Source: RGIG5050 sp045636065
GTDB taxonomy: Bacteria > Verrucomicrobiota > Kiritimatiellia > RFP12 > UBA1067
Length of the DNA: 64,000 bases
Direction of reading: 5' to 3'
Assembly (NCBI GenBank): GCA_045636065.1
Contig: JAZTWW010000047.1
Coordinates: 1 to 64,000 of the forward strand
Shown here: one piece after another, positions 1-7,147 of the stretch
Layout: each line of letters begins with the position of its first letter
Numbering within the stretch: position 1 is the stretch's first letter
Made by a program: the position numbers and the translations under genes
Notes under the pieces: generated by a model
What the model was told of the DNA's origin: nothing
The model's database searches: none
The model's input: the letters and a program-made list of their open reading frames with translations, nothing else

Positions 1-1
1 T

Positions 2-616
2 GTCGGCATGGCATATAACTACTACTCGACTGGAGATCCGATATTCTTTGAATCCGGTACCGTTCCGGGTATCGCCACGGGACTGTTCCATTGGCCAACG
101 CTATCCTGGTCGTGGCCGGTCATAGATTTTAACATAACCGCTGAGGAAGGAAGTTGGCAGAAGCAGGAGACGCATAAGGGCGTAGAGCCGGTGGCAGGTA
201 CGCTGAAAGGCGGTTGGGGCTTTTATTGCTGGGTTGAGGTGCTCTTGGGACAGCCATGCTTTTTTAAATACTCCGCCTCTGAGGCAAGCGTCATGGTTGC
301 CGATGGCACAATCACAAACAATCCCGTGTTCCACTGCGCCGGAACGCAGATGGACAATCCAGATGCGACCATCAACGACATATATATGGCTCTTGCTAAA
401 TATGTGCCTGCGGTATCATCGCCCATAGGGAAAAGCAGAGCACTGAAAAATGATATTAGAAATTATAATTTGAATAGTGCTGATTACAAGAATGGTTGGG
501 GACGCAATCATAACGTATACTTTCAAAGTTGGATGCATTCAGATATGAAGGATATGGCATATTTTTATGTTTGTCCGCTGTATCTTGAACTGATTTCAAA
601 AGGAGGAATGGAATGA
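2..616 (+). CDS. C-terminal part of an alpha/beta-hydrolase-like protein, cut by the left edge
   Basis: The frame is open to the left edge, so this is the 3' part of a longer gene; the ATG at 8 need not be the true start. The visible part begins with YNYYSTGDPIF, the form seen after the central sheet of PGAP1/lipase-like alpha/beta hydrolases from PVC bacteria. It ends with WMHSDMKDMAYFY, where the His would be the catalytic histidine. The nucleophile Ser and the acid would lie upstream of the window. The stop overlaps the next start as ATGA, so the two genes are translationally coupled. The hydrolase call rests on motif memory. The segment is clearly lower in GC than the genes after 5 kb and has a second copy at 1643. 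Confidence 0.5.
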   Translation, partial: VGMAYNYYSTGDPIFFESGTVPGIATGLFHWPTLSWSWPVIDFNITAEEGSWQKQETHKGVEPVAGTLKGGWGFYCWVEVLLGQPCFFKYSASEASVMVADGTITNNPVFHCAGTQMDNPDATINDIYMALAKYVPAVSSPIGKSRALKNDIRNYNLNSADYKNGWGRNHNVYFQSWMHSDMKDMAYFYVCPLYLELISKGGME

Positions 617-1617
617 AATCTCTGTTTGTCATTTGTGTTTCTATTTTATGTGTTGAACCATTCTTTGCGAATTGTTTTGCTTTTGACTATGTTGAGAAGA
701 TCGCGCAAGAGACTAGAGAGATCATATGCGTGGTGGACCAGAGAGGCAATCCTGTCGCAGAAGCAAATGTGTGGGGAGGTTTTCAGACTGGTAATGGAAT
801 GCATGACTATGTCGCAATTAATGAATATACTGATTCCAACGGTGAATGCACAATATCTGGTTGGCACAATGGAAGATTAAGCCTTAGGATAACCAAAGAT
901 GGCTATTATCCATCCGAGCTGATCTTGTCATGTTGCAGTGCTGAATCAGTTGCAATGAATGCTGAAAGTGGTGGGCAACCATGCGGTGAAAAAAGGACAA
1001 TTGTTCTCAAAAAGATAGTTTCCCCAGGCAATCTTGTTGTATTCCCTAGATCACTACGTGATATAAGAATACCGGAATTGGATGTTTGGCTCGGGTTTGA
1101 TCTGGAGTTGCATGATTGGACAAGTCCAAATGGGAAGGGTATTCATGATGACATCCTGTTTCTTTTGCATGAAGGCTGTGCTGACGCGAGCATGGAGTTT
1201 CTTTATGAACTGAAAGTCAGTTTTACAAATAATCCCTATGCTGGAGCATATGTAGTAACCAAAGATAAGGATTCAAAGTTTGACACATCATACATGGTTG
1301 AAGCAGAGCGCATGTTTGAAAAGGATTTTGTATTTGTTATAGCATATCAGAAAGGTTTAGGTAAAGTGTTGGATGTGCTGGATGATTCACATTATATGGT
1401 GTTTAGGACAAGGACGGAGATAGATGAAGAAGGGAGATTGAAGTCCGCACACTATGGAGAGATCTTAGGGCCATTGCTGTTTGATAGAGAGGAACTAATG
1501 TTGAGTGACGGCTGTTATAACCCGAAGGTAAATGATCTATGGCTTGAGGATGGAAGGAACCTGAGAAAAATCTTAGGTGACAGGTGGTCAAATAGTCCGT
1601 TCAAGGTAGAGCCTTGA
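613..1617 (+). CDS. Exported protein with an Ig-like carboxypeptidase-regulatory fold, cassette copy 1
   Basis: 334 residues. An N-terminal signal peptide (hydrophobic residues about 4-23, ending near ANCFA) predicts export by Sec. Residues about 35-100 (IICVVDQRGNPVAEANVW, then a GYYPSE turn) look like a carboxypeptidase-regulatory Ig-like domain. The rest is unrecognised but shares short blocks with the copy at 2245, among them SFTNNPYAG, VFRTRT and SAHYG. It starts inside the stop codon of the hydrolase gene (ATGA), so both products are made together. A partner or protective role for the hydrolase is possible but unproven. Confidence 0.6.
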   Translation: MKSLFVICVSILCVEPFFANCFAFDYVEKIAQETREIICVVDQRGNPVAEANVWGGFQTGNGMHDYVAINEYTDSNGECTISGWHNGRLSLRITKDGYYPSELILSCCSAESVAMNAESGGQPCGEKRTIVLKKIVSPGNLVVFPRSLRDIRIPELDVWLGFDLELHDWTSPNGKGIHDDILFLLHEGCADASMEFLYELKVSFTNNPYAGAYVVTKDKDSKFDTSYMVEAERMFEKDFVFVIAYQKGLGKVLDVLDDSHYMVFRTRTEIDEEGRLKSAHYGEILGPLLFDREELMLSDGCYNPKVNDLWLEDGRNLRKILGDRWSNSPFKVEP

Positions 1618-1642
1618 CATCAGTTCTTCGAATGCTGTAAGC

Positions 1643-2248
1643 GTGTACAACTACTATTCATCTGGCGACCCGGTGTTTATGGAAGATGACACCATACCAA
1701 GTGTTTTGACCGGAGTATTCCATTGGCCGACATTGCATTGGACATGGCCATTTATTGATTTGAACATAACTGCTGAGGCAAACTGCTGGCAGAAGCAGGA
1801 GACGCACAAAGGCATCGAGCCAGTCGCTGGCAATTTGAAAGGCGGCTGGGGATTCTATTGTTGGATGGAATCAAGTGGCGGAGAAGACTATCCCGTTTAT
1901 TACTCCGCTGCAACTACAAGCGTCATGGTAGCTAACGGCTCGATTACAAACAATCCCGTTTTCTACTATCCAGGAACGCAGATGGACAACCGGAACGCCA
2001 CACAGGACGATATCTGGTTTGCGCTGGCAGAGTATGTACCGGCAGTGTCGTCGCCAGTTGGAGGCAGCCCAGTTTCTTTAGATATTATTGAAAATCATGA
2101 CTTAAATACTTCCGACTATCGAGATGAATGGGGACGAAATAGTGATACCTATGGACAACGATGGTTCCATTCAGATATGAAGGACATGGCGTTCTTCTAT
2201 GTCTATCCGTTTTTTGATGAATTAAAACAGAAAGGAAATCTGGAATGA
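1643..2248 (+). CDS. Orphan duplicate of the hydrolase C-terminal region
   Basis: 201 residues, closely related along its whole length to the segment ending at 616: YNYYSSGDPVF near the start, WQKQETHKG in the middle, WFHSDMKDMAFFY near the end. It has no N-terminal half; its frame is open only from 1610, directly after the previous gene. No Shine-Dalgarno precedes the GTG at 1643, so independent translation is doubtful. It has no stops or frameshifts, which suggests a recent duplication or a maintained function. Its stop again overlaps the next gene as ATGA. It could be a displaced catalytic tip, as in polymorphic toxin loci, or an inactive remnant. Confidence 0.5.
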   Translation: MYNYYSSGDPVFMEDDTIPSVLTGVFHWPTLHWTWPFIDLNITAEANCWQKQETHKGIEPVAGNLKGGWGFYCWMESSGGEDYPVYYSAATTSVMVANGSITNNPVFYYPGTQMDNRNATQDDIWFALAEYVPAVSSPVGGSPVSLDIIENHDLNTSDYRDEWGRNSDTYGQRWFHSDMKDMAFFYVYPFFDELKQKGNLE

Positions 2249-3267
2249 AGCTGAAAATAGTTCTTGCGGTATTCTTCCTTGGACTAGATGTTGCGCTCGC
2301 TCAAAGCATGGAACTTTGCCGTGCGAGAGCCAATGGTGCACTCGCTAAAGAATGTCTTTACATTGTTGATCAAAATGGCGTCGCTGTTTCTGGTGCCAAC
2401 CTGTGGGGAGGATTGCAAACAGGCGATGGTTACAATGACTTTATCCCTATTAGAGGGATTTCCAATACAAATGGTGAATATGTCATAGAAGGAAAATGTA
2501 CTAATCGCATTCGGTGTGACATTACACTTGATGGTTACTATGCCTCTGTATTTGAATTGGCGGATTATGGGCATACGCATTCCAATGGCAATGGCAGGTG
2601 GTTGCCGTACGGCTCAAAGAGAGTAATAGTTTTAAATAAGATATTAGATCCCATGCCGTTGTGTTGCCACAACTCGAGAATATCGTTTAAGATCCCAGTT
2701 TACAATGAGTGGGTAGGGTTTGATTGTGAACGCTTTGATTTCGTTCGGCCGCATGGGCAAGGACAGGAAAAAGACATGATGCTTCGTTTCACGCTTGACA
2801 ATACATCACGAGACGATTATCACATGACGATGGAAGTTTCGTTCACAAATAATCCATATGCGGGCATATACGAGTTGGCTAGAAATAAATCATCCGAACT
2901 TGAAAGCGTTTATCACGCCGACACTAATGCTTTTTATCAACAATCAATTGTCTATCGATTTGACCGCTTCCCTGGCAAAGTTCCTAGATATACTCAACAA
3001 CTCACATCGCAGAACTACCTTGTATTCCGTACAAGGACTAGAGTTGATGCGGATGGAAGGCTCGTATCAGCGCACTACGGGAAAATCTACGGGGACTGGA
3101 ATTTCGTAGGACCTGGCGGCATGAGCATGGAACTTTGTGCTTTTAATCCTACACCCAATGACACAAACCTTGAAGACTCTTATACCGCAGAACGGTCTCT
3201 GAAAAGGCAACAAAGCAAAAATGCTCCACCATACAAAAAGAAGCGCAACACTCTATGGCCGTTTTGA
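2245..3267 (+). CDS. Exported protein with an Ig-like carboxypeptidase-regulatory fold, cassette copy 2
   Basis: 340 residues, paralogous to the gene at 613. A signal peptide (residues 1-20, cleavage after DVALA) is followed by an Ig-like regulatory block (LYIVDQNGVAVSGANLWGG) and the shared blocks SFTNNPYAG, VFRTRTRVD and SAHYGKIYG. The C-terminus differs and is very basic (KRQQSKNAPPYKKKRN). Overlap with the upstream orphan hydrolase fragment is by ATGA, as in copy 1, so coupling was kept through the duplication. Function unknown. Confidence 0.6.
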   Translation: MKLKIVLAVFFLGLDVALAQSMELCRARANGALAKECLYIVDQNGVAVSGANLWGGLQTGDGYNDFIPIRGISNTNGEYVIEGKCTNRIRCDITLDGYYASVFELADYGHTHSNGNGRWLPYGSKRVIVLNKILDPMPLCCHNSRISFKIPVYNEWVGFDCERFDFVRPHGQGQEKDMMLRFTLDNTSRDDYHMTMEVSFTNNPYAGIYELARNKSSELESVYHADTNAFYQQSIVYRFDRFPGKVPRYTQQLTSQNYLVFRTRTRVDADGRLVSAHYGKIYGDWNFVGPGGMSMELCAFNPTPNDTNLEDSYTAERSLKRQQSKNAPPYKKKRNTLWPF

Positions 3268-3294
3268 TGATAACTCACTTTAAAGCGAGTAATC

Positions 3295-3339
3295 ATGAGC
3301 AAGAACAAGACACTATCTGCTGCGAAGAGCGCGAAGTAA
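3295..3339 (+). pseudogene. 14-codon stub resembling the N-terminus of an EcoRI-type adenine methyltransferase
   Basis: An ATG opens MSKNKTLSAAKSAK and then meets TAA. Adenine-specific methyltransferases of the EcoRI family commonly begin with very similar residues followed by NDEFYTQ. Only the first 14 codons remain; nothing downstream continues the family. It lies 34 bp before the insertion sequence, so a deletion near the element may have removed the rest. The match is short and from memory. Confidence 0.35.
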
Positions 3340-3373
3340 GTTTTCCGCAAGGGCCCAATCTGTTAATATTTTC

Positions 3374-3392
3374 CTGGAGTTTACCCATTTTT
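3374..3392 (+). repeat. Left terminal inverted repeat of the insertion sequence
   Basis: CTGGAGTTTACCCATTTTT, exact reverse complement of 4951-4969. Confidence 0.9.
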
Positions 3393-3477
3393 TGAAGGCA
3401 GAATGAGACTTCGCCCAATGTTTACTGGGGTGCGATGATTTTGAGAAGTGTATTTTGCGTTTTAGGAATCCTTGGGG

Positions 3478-4781
3478 CTATCCGTCGTCAAGGTCGAGCA
3501 GCTCCGCAAAGCCCGGCAGGTACTGGTACATGTCCTCCTTTTCGGTTTTTGGAGCGATGCGGGCAATGTTTCGCGCGAGCCTTCCGAAGGCGGAGAATGC
3601 GCGTTTCAGGCCGGATGATATTGCGTACGCGCCGAACTGCGGCACCTCGTTCAACCGCTTGTTCAGGTATGCGAGGTGTTCCGCAAGGACCTGCCGCTTC
3701 AGGTGCCGTCCAATCCATACCGTTGCGAAGTAGGCGCACGCGAGGACGAGCGAGGCTCGTCCCCGTCAAGTGAGATATCTGCAACCAGAGATGACCCCAT
3801 GTTGCGGATGGCGCAATAGCTGTGTACGCGGATGTTCTCCAGGCCGTATTCCTGCTTGATGAACCTGATGGTCTCCTCGATCCGCCAACGGCTGAGGTAG
3901 CCCTCGACGATGCGCCATTGCGACTTGAAGGACATGTCGACGGGAAGCGACGTCAGGAGCATCATTGGCTGCTGGCCTAAGCCCTTGACGACCACGAGGT
4001 GGAGCTGCCTGTCGGGGAACATCGGGAGCCTGGCCGGCACCGAGCCGAAGGATATCTGCACGTTGCACTCCTTGCCGTGCGAGTCGAACGCAACGTGGTG
4101 GTGATGCCGCATCGTGCAGCCCTGCGCAAGGAAGCTGACCTCGTGCAGGCCGTTCCACGAGAGCACGCTGCGCGTCTTTACGCGCACGATGAAATCCCTG
4201 CCTTTCTCGATGAAATCCCCGTAAAAGGCGGGTCTGTCGCCACCTCTGTCATAAACGACAACGCCCCTGCCGTCCGTCGCCTCGAATATGTCGTTGATGA
4301 TCTTGAGCACTTCGTCGTTCTCGCCCTTGAAGCCCGGTGCGCGCGACGACCAGAGCTTGAGCGCGAGGGGGATGGTCTTCCTCGATCCGCTCGTGCAGGC
4401 GGCGGCGATGCACCCGTGGTATCCGTTGACGATGACGTCGCGGCCTTCCTTCGAAGAGCGGCTTGCGTCCCTGACGCGCGTGATGTATTCCATCCTGTAG
4501 GCGTACTCCTTGCGTATCTCCGTCGGGTCGACGAGGATGAGAGTGTCCTTCTTGACATGCCTTGCCCCTTCGGAGAGGATCGCATCGGAAATCTCCGGTT
4601 CGAGCGTCTCGTCCTCGATGTTGCGCGAGAGCCTCTTCTCCGTCTGGATCGGCGCGATGTCATCATCTATCGTCCGCACGACGGACGCGAGCATCGTGTC
4701 TCCGGAGGCCTGGATCCCATAGGTGATTTCCCTGACGAACTTCGCCTTCGGCTTCGAGAAATGGGTAAAAACTTTACCCAA
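3478..4781 (-). pseudogene. Disrupted IS4-family DDE transposase
   Basis: A TTG at 4781 starts a frame carrying the DDE features: ILVDPTEI (first Asp), VVYDRGGDRP (second Asp) and YLSRWRIEETIRFIK, which fits the Y-(2)-R-(3)-E-(6)-K signature of IS4 transposases. After CAIRNMG the frame runs into non-homologous sequence and stops at 3699. The expected C-terminus (SLVLACAYFATVWIG, then AYLNKRLNEVPQFGAYAIS) continues in another frame to a TAG at 3478-3480. The join suggests an extra stretch of roughly 38-41 nt (about 3757-3797) rather than a one-base slip. The repaired protein would be about 421 residues. Confidence 0.8.
4762..4780 (-). promoter_or_regulatory. Hairpin over the transposase start, containing part of the terminal repeat sequence
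   Basis: TGGGTAAA and TTTACCCA flank a 3-nt loop, an 8-bp perfect inverted repeat that includes the TTG start codon on the minus strand. Each arm repeats the inner part of the IS end (TTTACCCA). It could lower translation of the transposase or act as an internal transposase binding site. Both are inferences. Confidence 0.4.
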
Positions 4782-4868
4782 AAAATTTCGTGTTGCTCTT
4801 TCGCTTTTGCTGAAATTATGGTATCATTCACGGTGCGGCACTTCCTGTTTGTTTGTTTTGCACTCGGT

Positions 4869-4899
4869 ATTATACCGAAAATCAGCAGTTAGGTGTCGC
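4869..4899 (-). promoter_or_regulatory. Candidate promoter of the transposase gene
   Basis: On the minus strand TATAAT occupies 4869-4874 inside the palindrome CGGTATTATACCG. A weak -35 (GCGACA, 4894-4899) lies 19 bp upstream. The transcript would run about 80 nt before the TTG start. Confidence 0.4.
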
Positions 4900-4950
4900 A
4901 CTTTTTTCAATCTAAACGCGTGGTCATCCATCCCGTCGCGCCAGAATCTG

Positions 4951-4969
4951 AAAAATGGGTAAACTCCAG
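4951..4969 (-). repeat. Right terminal inverted repeat of the insertion sequence
   Basis: AAAAATGGGTAAACTCCAG. Its outer 10 bases, TAAACTCCAG, recur immediately outside at 4970-4979 as a direct repeat, possibly a scar of an earlier insertion or an extended end. Confidence 0.9.
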
Positions 4970-4982
4970 TAAACTCCAGGAT

Positions 4983-5011
4983 TTGACAGAATGCGGAGGA
5001 TTTGGTATACT
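4983..5011 (+). promoter_or_regulatory. Sigma-70-type promoter of the rpsB operon
   Basis: TTGACA (4983-4988), a 17-bp spacer and TATACT (5006-5011), with an extended -10 TGG just before it. Both hexamers are close to consensus, as expected for ribosomal protein genes. The IS end lies only 13 bp upstream of the -35. The remaining bases from 4782 to 4982 hold the IS right end and nothing else I can identify. Confidence 0.85.
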
Positions 5012-5017
5012 ACGCAG

Positions 5018-5170
5018 ATGTTTCCCACAGGCCGGGAGGGTCGGGTGACCGTCTACGGCCGGAAGCGAAGGCGGAAGAGGCGCCACGGTGGCGCAGCTTG
5101 CCGCAAAGCGGATTGACTGAAGCGGGAGGCTTAGGAACGCCTGCCGCCAGGTTGAAAGAGAGAGATAGAG
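5018..5170 (+). promoter_or_regulatory. Long GC-rich leader of rpsB-tsf, possible autoregulatory RNA
   Basis: About 150 nt separate the predicted transcription start from the rpsB ATG. The leader can fold, for example GCGCCAC with GTGGCGC near 5080-5096. S2 represses its own operon in several bacteria through such leaders. I recognise no known family here. Confidence 0.35.
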
Positions 5171-6196
5171 ATGGACATGCCTACCTCGGCCCTCACCGGG
5201 CTGACCCTGAAGGACCTGTTCGATGCAGGTCTCCACTTCGGACACCAGACCAAGCGCTGGAACCCCAAGATGAAGAGCTACATCTTCGACAAGCGCAACG
5301 GTATCCACATCATCGACCTTACCCAGACGGTCGCCATGCTCGATGAAGCGGCCGAATTCCTCAAGAAGACCGTCCTCGACGGCAAGAAGGTTCTTTTCGT
5401 CGCCACCAAGAAGCAGGCGCAGGAGATAGTCAAGGACGCGGCCGAAAGCGTCGGCCAGTTCTACGTCACCGAGCGTTGGCTCGGCGGCACGCTCACGAAC
5501 GCCAAGACGATCCGCGGCAGCGTCAAGCGCATGAAGACGCTCCAGGCCATCTCCCGCAGCAACAACGGCCAGCTCTCCGTCCACAAGCAGGAGGCGTCCG
5601 TTCTGAGGCGCGAACTCGCCAAGCTCGAGAAGAACCTGACCGGCATCGCCGACATGGACGAGAAGCCCGGCGCCATCTTCGTCGTTGACGTCGTGCGCGA
5701 GCAGAACGCCGTCAAGGAAGCCATCAAGCTCCAGATCCCGATCGTCGCCATCACCGACACGAACGCCGACCCCGATCCGATCGACTACGTGATCCCCGGC
5801 AACGACGACAGCGTCCGCGGCATCGAGGCGATTGTCGGCGGAATCGTCAAGGTCATCCGCCAGGCGAACGACGAGTACTCCGCCATCGCGGCCGCCGAGG
5901 CCGCCAAGCGCGAGAACGAGCGCAAGGAGCGCGAGGAGAAGGAGAAGGCCGAGCGCCAGGCCCGCCGCGAGAAGGCAGCCGCCGAGAAGGCCGCAGCCGC
6001 CGAGAAGGCCGGCAAGGACGGACTCAAGGCCGCCCGCGCCAAGGCCGGCAACTCCGCCGCCATCAAGCAGGCCGTGAAGGCCGCCAAGGAGGCCGCCGAG
6101 GCCAAGGCCAAGGAAGAGCTCGCCGCCGCCCGTCAGGCGAAGGTCGTCGAGGCTCAGGCCAAGGTTGACGAGGCCGAGGCCGCCGAGGCCAAGTAA
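5171..6196 (+). CDS. rpsB: 30S ribosomal protein S2 with a long Ala/Lys/Glu tail
   Basis: A core component of the small ribosomal subunit. Residues 1 to about 230 are the normal S2 fold: HFGHQTKRWNPKM, FDKRNGIHIIDLTQ, ERWLGGTLTN near residue 100, and VAITDTNADPDPIDY. Residues about 235-341 are a low-complexity, probably helical tail of Ala, Lys, Glu and Arg. The usual length is 230-260 residues, so this tail is an unusual addition. tsf follows as in most bacteria. The start is the first ATG after a purine-rich stretch; an in-frame ATG two codons later is an alternative. Confidence 0.95.
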   Translation: MDMPTSALTGLTLKDLFDAGLHFGHQTKRWNPKMKSYIFDKRNGIHIIDLTQTVAMLDEAAEFLKKTVLDGKKVLFVATKKQAQEIVKDAAESVGQFYVTERWLGGTLTNAKTIRGSVKRMKTLQAISRSNNGQLSVHKQEASVLRRELAKLEKNLTGIADMDEKPGAIFVVDVVREQNAVKEAIKLQIPIVAITDTNADPDPIDYVIPGNDDSVRGIEAIVGGIVKVIRQANDEYSAIAAAEAAKRENERKEREEKEKAERQARREKAAAEKAAAAEKAGKDGLKAARAKAGNSAAIKQAVKAAKEAAEAKAKEELAAARQAKVVEAQAKVDEAEAAEAK

Positions 6197-6217
6197 GAAC
6201 ATGGAAAGGATTTGAAA

Positions 6218-7063
6218 ATGGCAGTTTCAATAGCGCAGATCAAGGAGCTCCGCGAAGCCACGAACGCCGGAATGGGCGCGTGCAAGGAAGCTCTCATCGC
6301 AACTGAGGGCAACATGGAGGAGGCCATCAAGTACCTCCGCGAGAAGGGACTCGCCGTCCAGGCCAAGCGCGTGGACAAGGAGTCCAAGCAGGGCGCGATC
6401 GCCCTTGCCTCCGCCGCTGACGGCAAGTCTCTCGCCCTCGCCGAGATCAACTGCGAGACCGACTTCGTCGCCAACACCGACGGCTTCAAGGCGTTCACGA
6501 AGAACGCCGCCCAGGCCGCCCTCGAAGGCAAGGACATCGAGAAGGCCCTTGAGGACGAGTACAAGATGCTCCTCGTCAAGACGGGCGAGAACGTGAAGAT
6601 CCGCCGCAGCGAGCGCTATGAGCTCGCCGGTACGGGCGTCCTCTCCGGCTACATCCACATGGGCGGCAAGATCGGCGTTCTCGTCGAGCTCTCCACGCCC
6701 TGCGACAAGGCTGCAGCCAATCCCGCGCTCGCCGAGGCCGCGCACATGCTCTGCCTCCAGATCGCGGCCAACAGCCCCCGCTACATCAAGCCCGAGGACA
6801 TTCCCCAGGCCGAGGTCGACGCCGAGCTCGAAATCAAGCTCAACGCCCTCAAGGAGCAGAAGGGCAAGCTTCCGCCCGAGCAGGCGCTCGTCGGAATCAA
6901 GAAGGGCATGGCCGCCAAGTTCGCCACGCAGATCACGCTTCTCAAGCAGGATTACGTGGCTGACGGCGAGATCACCGTCGAGAAGTACCTCGATGGCGTC
7001 GCCAAGGCCGTCGGCGCACCCATAACGGTGACGCGCTTTGTCCGTCTCCAGCTCGGTGCCTGA
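6218..7063 (+). CDS. tsf: Translation elongation factor Ts
   Basis: The nucleotide exchange factor of EF-Tu. The N-terminal UBA-like domain has IKELREATNAGMGACKEAL, and CETDFVANTDGF marks the core domain. The length of 281 residues is normal. The ATG at 6218 is preferred over the TTG at 6212, because AAAGGA lies 8 nt upstream of it. It is co-transcribed with rpsB (21-nt gap) and followed by a strong terminator. Confidence 0.95.
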   Translation: MAVSIAQIKELREATNAGMGACKEALIATEGNMEEAIKYLREKGLAVQAKRVDKESKQGAIALASAADGKSLALAEINCETDFVANTDGFKAFTKNAAQAALEGKDIEKALEDEYKMLLVKTGENVKIRRSERYELAGTGVLSGYIHMGGKIGVLVELSTPCDKAAANPALAEAAHMLCLQIAANSPRYIKPEDIPQAEVDAELEIKLNALKEQKGKLPPEQALVGIKKGMAAKFATQITLLKQDYVADGEITVEKYLDGVAKAVGAPITVTRFVRLQLGA

Positions 7064-7090
7064 TAGGTCCAAGTCTGGATGCATGATGGG

Positions 7091-7128
7091 ACGCCCGCCG
7101 ACAGATGTAGGCGGGCGTCGCTTTTTTT
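7091..7128 (+). terminator. Rho-independent terminator after tsf
   Basis: A 9-bp stem, ACGCCCGCC (7091-7099) with GGCGGGCGT (7110-7118), is followed by seven T residues (7122-7128). Confidence 0.9.
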
Positions 7129-7147
7129 CAGAAAGGGGATGAAAAGG

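Larger units (their letters stand above)
8..3267 (+). repeat. Tandem duplication of a two-gene cassette
   Basis: Unit 1 runs from about 8 to 1617 and unit 2 from about 1643 to 3267. Each has a hydrolase-type segment of about 200 codons and an exported partner of 334-340 codons, joined by ATGA. The first genes are much closer to each other than the second genes, so the two halves have diverged at different rates or one was partly converted. The left boundary of unit 1 may be outside the window. Confidence 0.75.
3374..4969 (-). mobile_element. IS4-superfamily insertion sequence, about 1.6 kb
   Basis: Perfect 19-bp inverted repeats (CTGGAGTTTACCCATTTTT at 3374-3392 and its complement at 4951-4969) bound one DDE transposase gene on the minus strand. 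Next to the right end the last 10 bp (TAAACTCCAG) are repeated at 4970-4979, so the true outer border could be 4979. I see no clear target-site duplication. The transposase frame is broken, so this copy is probably not autonomous. It separates the AT-richer cassette region from the rpsB operon. Confidence 0.85.

Noticed and set aside
3999..4892. 297-codon open frame on the plus strand opposite the transposase
   Set aside because: Antisense to a frame with clear DDE motifs; no domain of its own.
4907..6202. 431-codon open frame on the minus strand opposite rpsB
   Set aside because: Leu/Gly/Val-rich mirror of the S2 gene, extending into the insertion sequence end; no independent support.
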